Positions 17,202 through 25,945 of a DNA stretch of 64,000 nucleotides are shown here, one piece after another; position 1 is the stretch's first letter; each line of letters starts with the position of its first letter. A program made the translations under genes and the position numbers. The notes under the pieces were generated by a model. The model had not been told where the DNA came from. It searched no databases and worked only from the letters and a program-made list of their open reading frames with translations. This stretch comes from Lachnospiraceae bacterium. Lineage in GTDB: Bacteria; Bacillota; Clostridia; Lachnospirales; Lachnospiraceae. The DNA lies in NCBI GenBank assembly GCA_017620255.1, contig JAFZQU010000010.1, positions 62,001 to 126,000 of the forward strand, given 5' to 3'.

Positions 17202-18227
17202 ATGGCAGGCAAAAAGGAAACGCAGGAACTTGCCTTTGCCGGCGTGCAGAAGGCCGCGATCCTTCTGATCGCGCTCGGGCCGGAACGGTCCGCGATGATC
17301 TTTAAATACCTGAAAGAAGACGAGATCGAAGATCTGACGCTTGAGATCGCCAATACGAGAAGTATCACGCCACAGGTCAAGGAAACGATCATTGAAGAGT
17401 TCTATCAGATCTGCCTGGCACAGCAGTATATCGCAGAGGGCGGTATCGGTTACGCGAAGGAACTGCTCGAAAAGGCACTCGGACCCGAGGCTGCACTGGA
17501 CGTGATCGGCAAGCTGACCGCTTCCCTGCAGGTAAAACCGTTCGAGTTTATCCGCAAGACAGAAGCTTCACAGATCCTGAACTTTATTCAGGACGAGCAT
17601 CCGCAGACCATCGCCCTGATCCTGTCTTATCTGAACCCCGGACAGGCTGCGCTGATCATTTCGGCACTGCCGCCTGACAGACAGGCCGATGTTGCAAAAC
17701 GTATCGCCCTGATGGACCGCACATCGCCGGATGTCATCAAAGAGGTCGAAAAGATTTTGGAAACGAAACTTTCTTCGCTGGTCAACCAGGATTACACCAT
17801 TATCGGTGGCGTGGACTCGGTAGTCGAGATCTTAAACACCGTGGACCGCAGCACAGAGAAGCACATCATGGAAACGCTCGAGATCGACGAGCCCGAACTG
17901 GCCGACGAGATCCGCAAAAAGATGTTCGTATTCGAAGATATCCTGCTGCTTGATGACCGTGCGATCCAGAGAGTTCTGCGTGACGTGGACAACAGCGATC
18001 TGGGTATTGCGCTCAAAGGTGCCAACGAAGATGTTCAGAATGCGATCTTCAACAACCTGTCCAAGCGTCTTGCCGTCATGATCAAGGAAGACATGGAATT
18101 CATGGGACCTGTCCGTATGAAAGACGTGGAAGAAGCACAGCAGAAGATCGTCAATACGATCAGGCGTCTTGAAGATTCCGCAGAGATCGTGATCTCCCGT
18201 GGCGGAGGTGATGAGATCGTTGTCTAA
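17202..18227 (+). CDS. fliG: Flagellar motor switch protein FliG
   Basis: A 341-residue rotor protein that contacts MotA and transmits torque. FliG N, middle and C domains are all present: KAAILLIALGPERSAMIFK at the start, the EHPQTIALILSYL stretch of the middle domain, and the torque helix with charged residues (DDRAIQRVLRDVDNSDLGIA) near the end. ATG 17202 is chosen because it matches the family start and GAGGAG lies inside the fliF 3' end. Its last codons carry the fliH ribosome binding site. Confidence 0.97.
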   Translation: MAGKKETQELAFAGVQKAAILLIALGPERSAMIFKYLKEDEIEDLTLEIANTRSITPQVKETIIEEFYQICLAQQYIAEGGIGYAKELLEKALGPEAALDVIGKLTASLQVKPFEFIRKTEASQILNFIQDEHPQTIALILSYLNPGQAALIISALPPDRQADVAKRIALMDRTSPDVIKEVEKILETKLSSLVNQDYTIIGGVDSVVEILNTVDRSTEKHIMETLEIDEPELADEIRKKMFVFEDILLLDDRAIQRVLRDVDNSDLGIALKGANEDVQNAIFNNLSKRLAVMIKEDMEFMGPVRMKDVEEAQQKIVNTIRRLEDSAEIVISRGGGDEIVV

Positions 18228-19083
18228 TCTGGTAAAATCAGCGTATGTGATCGAAAATGAATCCGAAAACCGTGTGATCGACTCCAACGAGATGATCGCG
18301 GAAAAGTTGCGCGAACTGACCGAACGGATGGAAGCGGAGCTTGCGGAAACGGAAGAGGAATTCGACGAAGAATTCACGGAGGGTCTCAACGCCGATCAGA
18401 TGGAAGGCCTGATGGGGGACAGGGACGCGGAAGCGGAGAGCAGCGCAGCGCATTCCAAACTGGAAGATGCGAAAGCGGAACTTGCCAGGTTGCAGGAACA
18501 GGCAGACATGGTCGTAGAGGACGCCAAAGCGCAGGCGGACGCACTGATCGCGCAGGCGCAGGAAGATGCGAAGGCGATCGAAGCGCAGGCGCGGGACGAC
18601 GGTCATGCCGAAGGATATGACGCCGGATACAAGGAAGCCATGGATAAAGTGGCGCAGGAAGAGGCAAGACTTGCTGCGCGCGAAGAAGAACTGGAACAGG
18701 CTTATGAAGCGCAGATGTCGGAGATGGAACCCAAACTCATGGGCCAGCTCTGCGATATTTTCAGCCACGTGTTTAACGTGGATATGACCGGCCGCTCTGA
18801 TGTTGTGCATTATCTGCTGGTGAAAGCCATGCAGAATATTGAGGGCGGGACCAATTTTCTTGTGCATGTTTCCCCGGAGGACCATGCATATGCGGCAGAA
18901 CATAAAGATGCGCTGAGTGCGTATGTTTCGCCGGCAGGCACACTCGAACTGGTTGAAGACCATACTTTGAAGCAGGGACAGTGTTATATTGAGACGGAAA
19001 GCGGTATTTTTGACTGCAGTTTCGGTGTGGAAATGGAACTTCTCACAAAAGAGATCAGACTCTTATCCTACAGCGAAACCTGA
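18220..19083 (+). CDS. fliH: Flagellar export ATPase regulator FliH
   Basis: A 287-residue coiled-coil protein, Glu/Ala-rich in the middle (KLEDAKAELARLQEQAD; alanine-rich repeats about 80-150), with the C-terminal FliH domain that binds FliI. It acts in the cytoplasm as the stator stalk of the FliI ATPase. The start is uncertain: I choose TTG 18220 because it yields the family-like N-terminus (M)SNLVKSAYVIENESE and GGAGG (18204-18208) is 11 bases upstream; ATG 18211 is only 2 bases from GGAGG, and GTG 18199 precedes it. It overlaps the fliG end by 8 bases. Confidence 0.85.
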   Translation: MSNLVKSAYVIENESENRVIDSNEMIAEKLRELTERMEAELAETEEEFDEEFTEGLNADQMEGLMGDRDAEAESSAAHSKLEDAKAELARLQEQADMVVEDAKAQADALIAQAQEDAKAIEAQARDDGHAEGYDAGYKEAMDKVAQEEARLAAREEELEQAYEAQMSEMEPKLMGQLCDIFSHVFNVDMTGRSDVVHYLLVKAMQNIEGGTNFLVHVSPEDHAYAAEHKDALSAYVSPAGTLELVEDHTLKQGQCYIETESGIFDCSFGVEMELLTKEIRLLSYSET

Positions 19084-19109
19084 TCTGTCCCGGATCGGAG
19101 TACAAACAG

Positions 19110-20411
19110 TTGAATATCGAGAAGTACAGTAAATTATCCGAAAAAACATATTTCAAGCGCCTCGGCAAAGTGATCAACGTGATCGGGCTGACCATTGAAT
19201 CGAACGGACCGGACGCCAAATTGGACGACCTTTGCAAAATCGTGATCGATGAGGAATCCGGAAGATCCGTACTTGCAGAGGTTGTCGGTTTTAAAGAGGG
19301 CAAAACGCTCCTGATGCCTTATGAGAGTACGGAAGGGATCGGCTTCGGCTGCCTGGTCGAGAATCTCGGTTATCCCCTTTCCGTTCCTGTCGGAGACGCA
19401 CTGCTCGGACAGTGTCTGGACGGACTGGCCAGGCCGCTTGACGGGACCGTTCTGGAAACATATGAAACCTACCCCGTGGAAGCACCGCCGCCGGATCCGC
19501 TTGAGCGTGTGATCATTGCCGAACCGCTTCCGCTCGGTGTCAAGGCGGTAGACGGCCTGATGACGATCGGCAAAGGACAGCGTATCGGCATCTTTGCGGG
19601 ATCCGGTGTGGGAAAATCAACCCTGCTCGGGATGTTTGCCCGCAACACGCGTGCGGATATCAATGTCATCGCCCTGATCGGCGAGCGCGGACGTGAAGTG
19701 CGGGAATTCATAGAAAGAGACTTGGGAGAAGAAGGTATGCGGCGTTCCGTGGTCGTGGTGGCATCATCCGACCAGCCGGCGCTGATCCGTAAGAAAGCGG
19801 CCAAGACCGCAACGGCGATCGCCGAGTACTTCCGGGATAAGGGCAAAGACGTACTGCTGATGATGGACTCCCTGACACGATTTTCCATGGCACAGCGGGA
19901 GATCGGACTGTCAAACGGGGAACCGCCCGTGACCCGCGGCTATCCGCCGAGTGTGTATGCGGAGATGCCGAAACTTCTCGAGAGAGCCGGCAACGGATCA
20001 AAAGGATCCATCACCGGCCTGTACACGGTCCTTGTAGACGGCGATGATTTTAACGAACCGATCACGGATACGGCAAGATCCATTCTGGACGGGCATATCG
20101 TACTGAGCCGTAAACTCGGACACAGGAATCATTATCCTGCGATCGATGTTCTCGCAAGCATCTCACGATGCATGTCGCAGGTAACGGATAAGAAACATAA
20201 GGCCGTTGCAGGCAAACTGAAAAACGTGCTTGCGACCTATAACGAGGCGGAAGACCTGATCAACATCGGCGCATACAAGGCGGGTGCCAATCCGAACATT
20301 GACTACGCGATCGAAAAGATCAATCAGGTGAATGAATTCCTGATGCAGGATGTGGACAGCAAATACAGTTATGATGACGAGCTGAAAATGCTCGAGGAGA
20401 TTTTTGCATAA
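19110..20411 (+). CDS. fliI: Flagellum-specific ATPase FliI
   Basis: A 433-residue AAA+-type ATPase related to F1 beta, driving the flagellar export apparatus. Walker A is FAGSGVGKSTLLG (about 162-174), Walker B LLMMDSLTRF, with the family segment RGYPPSVYAEMPKLLERAG. The start is TTG at 19110, with CGGAG 9 bases upstream; no ATG fits. It overlaps fliJ by one base (TAATG), so the two are translationally coupled. Confidence 0.96.
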   Translation: MNIEKYSKLSEKTYFKRLGKVINVIGLTIESNGPDAKLDDLCKIVIDEESGRSVLAEVVGFKEGKTLLMPYESTEGIGFGCLVENLGYPLSVPVGDALLGQCLDGLARPLDGTVLETYETYPVEAPPPDPLERVIIAEPLPLGVKAVDGLMTIGKGQRIGIFAGSGVGKSTLLGMFARNTRADINVIALIGERGREVREFIERDLGEEGMRRSVVVVASSDQPALIRKKAAKTATAIAEYFRDKGKDVLLMMDSLTRFSMAQREIGLSNGEPPVTRGYPPSVYAEMPKLLERAGNGSKGSITGLYTVLVDGDDFNEPITDTARSILDGHIVLSRKLGHRNHYPAIDVLASISRCMSQVTDKKHKAVAGKLKNVLATYNEAEDLINIGAYKAGANPNIDYAIEKINQVNEFLMQDVDSKYSYDDELKMLEEIFA

Positions 20412-20866
20412 TGGCGCGGTTTCGTTATCGCATGCAGAACATTCTGGATGTCAAGGAAAAACTGGAATCCCAGGCAAAAAACGAGTTTGCCATCGCCAAT
20501 GCAAGACTGGCGGAAGAGGAAGAAAAACTCGCACGCCTTCGGGACAGACAGGCGCAATATGAAGAGCGGCTCAGGGAACTCTTTCTTGAGAACCTGGACC
20601 TGGAAGAGATCAGGAGAACGGAAGATGCGGTAGAAAACATCAAGGAAAGGATCCTGATCCAGATGGATAACGTAAAGCAGGCCCGGCATAACGTGGACCT
20701 CGCAAGGGAAAGGCTCACGGAGGCCATGCAGGAGCGTAAGACGCACGAGAAACTCAAAGACAGGCAGTTCGAGGAGTTCCTGCAGGAAGAAGCCGCAAGG
20801 GAAAGTAAAGAGATCGATGAACTGGTAAGTTTCAGACACGGGCAACAGGGAGGAAGCGATGGCTAA
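20411..20866 (+). CDS. fliJ: Flagellar export chaperone FliJ
   Basis: A 151-residue highly charged, entirely helical coiled-coil protein starting MARFRYRMQNILDVKEKLES, the typical FliJ N-terminus. FliJ is the central stalk of the FliH-FliI complex. It overlaps fliI by one base and the next gene by 8 bases. Confidence 0.94.
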   Translation: MARFRYRMQNILDVKEKLESQAKNEFAIANARLAEEEEKLARLRDRQAQYEERLRELFLENLDLEEIRRTEDAVENIKERILIQMDNVKQARHNVDLARERLTEAMQERKTHEKLKDRQFEEFLQEEAARESKEIDELVSFRHGQQGGSDG

Positions 20867-21698
20867 GAACGACGCTGAGATCGACGAGAACGAAGAGCAG
20901 GGCAAAAAGAAAAAGAAAAAAGATAAAGATGCCGGCGGCAATTTTGATGCCAAGGTGGGTGATAACGGCGCTATGTTCACGGATGCGGAAGAGGAGGAAG
21001 GCGGCGGCTTTTCTGTTGCACTGATCATCATCCTGATCGTGATCATCTGGCTTGCGATCCTGGCGCTCCTTGTCAAACTGGATATCGGCGGATTCGGCTC
21101 CGGCGTGCTCTACCCGCTGCTGAAAGACGTTCCCGTTGTAAAAATGATCCTGCCGGATGTGGCAGAAGAATCCGAAGAGGATCTGGAAGAATATGCGACA
21201 CTATCCGAAGCGATCACGGAGATCAACCGTCTGAAACGGGAAAATGAGGAACTCCGCAAGAACCAGAGCAAGGACAATTCGGAAGAGATCAACGCATACA
21301 GGGAAGAGATCAAGCGGCTGCAGACATTTGAGGACAGCCAGGTGGAATTCCAGAAACTGAAGACGGAATTTTACGAAGAGGTTGTTTTCTCCGATAATGC
21401 ACCGAGTGTGGAAGAGTACAGAAAGTATTACGAGGAGATCGATCCGGAGAATGCGGAATATCTGTATAAGCAGGTTGTCCAGCAACTGCAGACGGATAAG
21501 GAGATGAGCGAGTATGTGAAAGCATACAGCGACATGAAACCGCAGCAGGCTGCGCAGATCTTTGAAATGATGCCGGACAATCTGGATCTGGTTGCCAAGA
21601 TCTTAGGGCAGATGGATCCGACCGCACGCGGAAAGATCCTGGGTAAAATGGACAAAGAAGTCGCGGCTCAGATCACCAAGATCATGGATCCCGACTGA
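20859..21698 (+). CDS. YlxF/MotE-like membrane protein
   Basis: A 279-residue protein. A lysine-rich cytoplasmic N-terminus (GKKKKKKDKD) is followed by one membrane segment (about 52-72, VALIIILIVIIWLAILALLV), a coiled coil (about 110-170) and a C-terminal MgtE-N-like domain (MKPQQAAQIFEMM, KILGQMDPTARGKILGKM). This layout matches B. subtilis YlxF, encoded at the same place between fliJ and fliK, and MotE-type chaperones of stator proteins. The precise role here is inferred. No terminator is obvious after it, but a SigD-type promoter for fliK lies downstream. Confidence 0.8.
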   Translation: MAKNDAEIDENEEQGKKKKKKDKDAGGNFDAKVGDNGAMFTDAEEEEGGGFSVALIIILIVIIWLAILALLVKLDIGGFGSGVLYPLLKDVPVVKMILPDVAEESEEDLEEYATLSEAITEINRLKRENEELRKNQSKDNSEEINAYREEIKRLQTFEDSQVEFQKLKTEFYEEVVFSDNAPSVEEYRKYYEEIDPENAEYLYKQVVQQLQTDKEMSEYVKAYSDMKPQQAAQIFEMMPDNLDLVAKILGQMDPTARGKILGKMDKEVAAQITKIMDPD

Positions 21699-21711
21699 TA
21701 AAAAAATATAC

Positions 21712-21739
21712 TAAAGTTTTGCCGGCGAAATGCCGATAT
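21712..21739 (+). promoter_or_regulatory. SigD (sigma-28)-type promoter upstream of fliK
   Basis: TAAA (21712-21715), a 16-base spacer and GCCGATAT (21732-21739). The B. subtilis SigD consensus is TAAA-N15-GCCGATAT, so both boxes are perfect with one extra base of spacer. It sits in a 93-base gap, unusually long for this operon, about 50 bases before the fliK start. Confidence 0.75.
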
Positions 21740-21791
21740 TATTTTCGAATGTTAAACAGTTCCTTGAAAACCGAATAGAGAGGAGGACAGG

Positions 21792-23156
21792 ATGATGAGT
21801 ACATCCGTGGCAGACGTAAGCGTAATGCTTACAAACACACAGGGTACGGCTACAAAGATCCCGCCCATGAATCCGAACAAGTCGGAAAACGGTTCATTCA
21901 CAGACTTCATGAACACAACGGCAGAAAAGCCCGCTGACAACAAGCAGGTGAATGAAACGGTCAAGCAGACGAAAACAGTTGTTGAAAAACCAGGCAGGAA
22001 AGTCCCGGAAGAACAGCAGACGGATCAGGCGCAGGACATGACAAAAACAGAAGACAGCAAAGCTGTTGATGCCGTATCGGAAACCGCAAACGAGGTAAAG
22101 GACGCCATCAAGGAGAAGTTCGGTATCACCGATGAAGAGCTTGAAGCGATCATGGAAAACCTGAACATCACACCGGCAGATCTTTTAAATCCGGATGTCC
22201 TGAAAGATCTGATGGTAACGCTGAACGGTCAGGAAGACGTAGTACTTGCACTGACTGACGAAGCGCTTTACACAGATATCAAGGAGATCGTAAGCCTCGC
22301 AAACGAACTGACGGAAGAGATCAAAGCGGAATTCAATCTGAGCGATGAGGAATTTGCGCAGCTGATCGATGAAGTCAAAGAAACAGTTAGCCTCGAACCT
22401 GCTGAAACAGGCGCCGACATATCCGTTCACGGGGAAGAAAAAACCGATGAGAACGCGCCCAGATTTCGCGTAGAGATCGAAACAAGTGAAGATGCAAGAA
22501 CCGCAGATCCGCTCAGCAGAGTAACGGCAACGAACATCCCGGTCACACAGACGCAGAATACAGACAAACAGAACGAGACTTCGGAAGATAATGAAGCGTT
22601 TGCACAGACAGGGCAGCCACAGCAGACAGTCACCACCCACCAGGTTGGAGACGTTGTGGAAACAGTCAGACAATATACCGGTCAGGTAAACGGACAGGAG
22701 ATTGTCAATCAGGTTACAGAGTATATCAAAGTCAATATCACCCCGGAAACAACATCCATGGAATTACAGCTGCATCCCGCAAGCCTTGGTGCCATCCACA
22801 TGCAGATCTTATCGCAGAACGGCATCGTAACGGCACAGTTGCTGGTACAGAGTGAATCCGTAAAAGAAGCACTGGAATCCCAGTTGCTGCAGTTACAGGA
22901 AACATTCAATGAACAGGGCACAAAAGTGGAAGCAGTTGAAGTCGCAGTAGCAAGCTATGATCTGGACCGAGGACCTTTTCAGGATCGGGACGATCGGCAG
23001 GAACGACAGAATGCCGACGATAGCAGCAGAGGACGCAGAAGGATCAATCTGAATCTGAATGATCCGGAACTATCCGAGCTCGAATTAAGTGAAGAAGATC
23101 AGCTTGCAAAAGACGTGATGGAGATGAACGGTACAAGCGTTGACTTTACGGCCTAG
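21792..23156 (+). CDS. fliK: Flagellar hook-length control protein FliK
   Basis: A 454-residue protein. The first about 300 residues are low-complexity and polar, rich in Thr, Gln and Glu, as is normal for the molecular ruler part; two short EF-like helical stretches occur (FGITDEELEAIMENL and FNLSDEEFAQLIDEV). The C-terminal substrate-switch domain is well conserved (MELQLHPASLGAIHMQIL, KEALESQLLQLQETF). It measures the hook and switches export specificity through FlhB. RBS AGGAGG is 5 bases before the ATG. It has its own SigD-type promoter inside the operon. Confidence 0.93.
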   Translation: MMSTSVADVSVMLTNTQGTATKIPPMNPNKSENGSFTDFMNTTAEKPADNKQVNETVKQTKTVVEKPGRKVPEEQQTDQAQDMTKTEDSKAVDAVSETANEVKDAIKEKFGITDEELEAIMENLNITPADLLNPDVLKDLMVTLNGQEDVVLALTDEALYTDIKEIVSLANELTEEIKAEFNLSDEEFAQLIDEVKETVSLEPAETGADISVHGEEKTDENAPRFRVEIETSEDARTADPLSRVTATNIPVTQTQNTDKQNETSEDNEAFAQTGQPQQTVTTHQVGDVVETVRQYTGQVNGQEIVNQVTEYIKVNITPETTSMELQLHPASLGAIHMQILSQNGIVTAQLLVQSESVKEALESQLLQLQETFNEQGTKVEAVEVAVASYDLDRGPFQDRDDRQERQNADDSSRGRRRINLNLNDPELSELELSEEDQLAKDVMEMNGTSVDFTA

Positions 23157-23174
23157 TGCCAGGAAGGAGTACAA

Positions 23175-23855
23175 ATGCCTTTATCAGCACACGTTGTAAA
23201 TGGTGAGTTGGTCTATAACACGACCGAAACAACATCTACAGGGAACACCAACACCAAGGCCGTCGCAGACGGCAAGAGTTCGATGGACAAAGATGCTTTC
23301 CTGCAGCTTCTTGTTGCACAGATGAAGTATCAGGATCCGTTGGAACCCACATCTAACACGGAGTACATTTCCCAGTTCACCACTTTTTCGGAATTGGAAC
23401 AAATGCAGAACATGTCCAGTTCGATGGATCTGCAGAGAGCATCGAATCTGGTCGGACAGTATGTTCTGATCAATCACACATCGGAAACGACCGGCGAGAT
23501 CACGCAGATCATGGGAAAAGTAGACTACGTGTTCTACGAGGGCGGAAAGCCGTATCTGCATGTAAAAGACAACGATTATTCACTGGACGAACTCGATTCC
23601 ATCATCGATGCGTCTTACTACAATGCAACGGGGCTTTCAGCCGACTTTATCGCAAGTTTCTCCAAACTGCCGATGCTTGGCGACCTGACACTCGGCTATG
23701 CTGATGTGATCGGAAACCTTCGCGCGGTATACAATGACATGGATGCCTACCAGAGATCGTTTGTGCCGGCTGACTATGTCAACAGACTGGGAGAATACGA
23801 AGCGAGGATCTCGCAGCTTCAGGCAGAAGCAAGTGTTGAGAACGAAGAGGAATGA
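23175..23855 (+). CDS. flgD: Flagellar hook assembly scaffold FlgD
   Basis: A 226-residue hook-capping protein. The diagnostic segment MDKDAFLQLLVAQMKYQDPL lies at about 36-55, followed by NTEYISQFTTFSELEQM and the hook-cap core with LVGQYVL. FlgD forms the cap under which FlgE polymerises. It starts 18 bases after fliK and sits before flgE as expected. Confidence 0.95.
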   Translation: MPLSAHVVNGELVYNTTETTSTGNTNTKAVADGKSSMDKDAFLQLLVAQMKYQDPLEPTSNTEYISQFTTFSELEQMQNMSSSMDLQRASNLVGQYVLINHTSETTGEITQIMGKVDYVFYEGGKPYLHVKDNDYSLDELDSIIDASYYNATGLSADFIASFSKLPMLGDLTLGYADVIGNLRAVYNDMDAYQRSFVPADYVNRLGEYEARISQLQAEASVENEEE

Positions 23856-23887
23856 TCCCCACAGTACAATCAAATAGGAGAATCGAT

Positions 23888-24289
23888 ATGAAAGTGGTAA
23901 ATAACAATTACCCTTCCATCGAACAGGTTACCGGGCAACTGCTTGGAACACCTGCATCTGTAAGTAATCAGGCTCCCGCGACCGGCCGGACATTCTCGGA
24001 GATATTCCGGCAGAAACAGACAGACAACATCGTAACGCCGGTTCGATTTTCCAAACATGCCACGGTCAGACTGGATGACCGGAAGATCGAACTCTCAAGC
24101 GAGCAGCTGAACCGGTTAAACGAGGGCACTCAGAAAGCGAATGCGAAGGGAATCAATGAGTCGCTTGTTCTGGTAGATGAATTAGCTTTTATCGTAAACA
24201 TTAAAAACAATACAGTGATCACCGCAATGGATCAGAATGAAGCAAAAGAAAATGTCTTCACGAATATTGACGGAGCTGTGATCGCTTAA
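23888..24289 (+). CDS. Flagellar operon protein (TIGR02530-like)
   Basis: A 133-residue protein located between flgD and flgE, where many Clostridia carry a conserved flagellar operon protein of unknown function. Recognisable features are FSKHATVRLDDRKIELSSEQ, a central helix with Asn/Ala-rich GTQKANAKGINESLVLVDEL, and the ending FTNIDGAVIA. ATG 23888 is chosen because TAGGAG lies upstream; the upstream in-frame ATG at 23852 would overlap flgD. It has no signal or membrane segment. A hook-related accessory role is inferred only from position. Confidence 0.85.
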   Translation: MKVVNNNYPSIEQVTGQLLGTPASVSNQAPATGRTFSEIFRQKQTDNIVTPVRFSKHATVRLDDRKIELSSEQLNRLNEGTQKANAKGINESLVLVDELAFIVNIKNNTVITAMDQNEAKENVFTNIDGAVIA

Positions 24290-24322
24290 TCCCAAGAATC
24301 CTGAAAGGAAGGTCAATGCCTT

Positions 24323-25699
24323 ATGATGAGATCACTTTTCTCTGGTGTGACAGGTCTTAAAACACATCAGACCAAGATGGACGTTATCGGTAACAATATC
24401 GCAAACGTTAATACAGTAGGTTTTAAGAGCAGCAGCGTAACTTTTTCCGAACTGATGTATCAGACAACGCAGAACGCATCCGGTGCAAATGCGGCAACAG
24501 GCAGAGCCGGTGTGAATGCGAAGCAGATCGGTCTCGGTGTTACCAACGGCGCGATCAACACGAATATCACCACATCCGGCGCAAGCCAGACGACAGGTAA
24601 CCCTTTCGATATCCAGATCACCGGTGACAGCTTCTTTATCGTTTCCGACGGATCCAACAACTACTTTACAAGAGCAGGCGCGTTCTATGTGGACGGCGTA
24701 GGTAATCTTGCAATGACCAGTAACGGTTTCACGGTCATGGGCTGGCAGGAAGATCCCGTCAATCCCGGATATATCCGCAAGGATACCGTTACAGCGCTCA
24801 AGATCACTTCTCCCGAGAACATGACTTCCGAACCGGAAGCAACAACGGAAGCTTACATGACGGGTATCATGGATAAGAACACCAAAGCATTGTCCACACC
24901 GGACGGCCAGGTGGTCAATCTTTCCTTCTACGATAATCTCGGTTACAGCTATGTTGCCAAGTACGCATTCACGGATGAAGATGCCGTAAACGGTATCTAC
25001 AAACTGGATCTGAAAGATATCATTTATGAAGACAATACAGGTGCTACGGCACATGTTTCTCCGCTTCCCGCGATCGACGGCGGAACAGGTCAGTCCATTT
25101 ATGTCGCATACGACGTGGCGACCGGTAAGTATCTCGGCTGGGATACGACTGCTGCAAACCCGCCCGCAAACGATGAAAACACACCGTTCACGATGGACTT
25201 CGACCAGGCCACACTCCCTGCATTCGGCGATGTGAACGTGGATATGAAGACCACGACGATGTTCGATAACAACGGAACTTCCACGATCGCTGCAAAAGCA
25301 GGTAACGCGGACGGACAGTATGCGGGACGTAAGGTTGGTACAATGTCGGGCGTGGCAGTACAGACAGACGGTAAGATCTATGCTTCCTACGACAACGGTA
25401 CCACAAAACTTCTGGGACAGATCGCGGTCGCATCCTTCCCGAACCCTTCCGGTCTCGAGAAGGTCGGCGAGAATCTTTACCAGACGACCATGAACTCAGG
25501 TCTCTTCGACGGGATCGGCATCGATGTTACTTCGGACGGTATCGGCAAGATGCAGACAGGCGTACTGGAAATGTCCAACGTAGACCTTTCCGCAGAGTTC
25601 ACCGAGATGATCACAACCCAGCGCGGATTCCAGGCAAACAGCCGTATCATCACGGTATCCGACTCCCTGCTCGAGGAACTGACAAACCTGAAACGTTAA
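24323..25699 (+). CDS. flgE: Flagellar hook protein FlgE
   Basis: A 458-residue hook subunit. N-terminal rod/hook motif: SLFSGVTGLKTHQTKMDVIG and NNIANVNTVGFK. The C-terminus has the matching SNVDLSAEFTEMITTQRGF and ANSRIITVSDSLLEELTNL. The long middle is variable and surface exposed. GGAAGG lies 12 bases upstream of the ATG; a second ATG follows immediately. The expected small flbD gene of B. subtilis after flgE is not present. An exact repeat of AAACGTTAA spans the stop codon. Confidence 0.96.
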   Translation: MMRSLFSGVTGLKTHQTKMDVIGNNIANVNTVGFKSSSVTFSELMYQTTQNASGANAATGRAGVNAKQIGLGVTNGAINTNITTSGASQTTGNPFDIQITGDSFFIVSDGSNNYFTRAGAFYVDGVGNLAMTSNGFTVMGWQEDPVNPGYIRKDTVTALKITSPENMTSEPEATTEAYMTGIMDKNTKALSTPDGQVVNLSFYDNLGYSYVAKYAFTDEDAVNGIYKLDLKDIIYEDNTGATAHVSPLPAIDGGTGQSIYVAYDVATGKYLGWDTTAANPPANDENTPFTMDFDQATLPAFGDVNVDMKTTTMFDNNGTSTIAAKAGNADGQYAGRKVGTMSGVAVQTDGKIYASYDNGTTKLLGQIAVASFPNPSGLEKVGENLYQTTMNSGLFDGIGIDVTSDGIGKMQTGVLEMSNVDLSAEFTEMITTQRGFQANSRIITVSDSLLEELTNLKR

Positions 25700-25732
25700 C
25701 GGAAACGTTAATAAATAAGGGTTAATTGTTTT

Positions 25733-25747
25733 AAATTTCGAATAATT
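25733..25747. promoter_or_regulatory. Weak CodY-box-like sequence before motA
   Basis: AAATTTCGAATAATT agrees with the CodY consensus at 11 of 15 positions and lies 11 bases upstream of the motA -35 box. The region is AT-rich, so chance is a real alternative. Confidence 0.3.
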
Positions 25748-25758
25748 AGTAATTTGTT

Positions 25759-25787
25759 TAGACATTTGCCACAATATATTGTATAAT
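25759..25787 (+). promoter_or_regulatory. Strong SigA-type promoter upstream of motA
   Basis: TAGACA (25759-25764), 17-base spacer, perfect TATAAT (25782-25787). It lies in the 246-base gap between flgE and motA, the longest gap inside the flagellar cluster, and would give a leader of about 150 bases. Confidence 0.75.
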
Positions 25788-25788
25788 G

Positions 25789-25815
25789 GACAAGGAAACC
25801 TAGAGTTTCCTTGTC
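25789..25815 (+). other. Perfect hairpin directly after the motA -10 box
   Basis: An 11-bp perfect stem (25789-25799 with 25805-25815) and a 5-base loop. It lacks a T-run (followed by TGTTGTGC). The predicted transcription start falls in its left arm, so only read-through RNA from flgE can form the whole stem. The rest of the gap to 25945 holds no gene or recognised riboswitch. Confidence 0.6.
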
Positions 25816-25945
25816 TGTTGTGCTATGTCGGGAACTTGGACAAGGGCTGCCTTTGCGCGGTTACATATCAAGTATAGACAGATAGGGAAATCTTTAGTAA
25901 AATTGTATAGATAGGTTATCTATGCGAAATAGGTAGGTGGGAGTA

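Noticed and set aside
25788..25945. Possible c-di-GMP riboswitch in the motA leader
   Set aside because: The conserved GEMM core was not found; only the 5' hairpin is evident.
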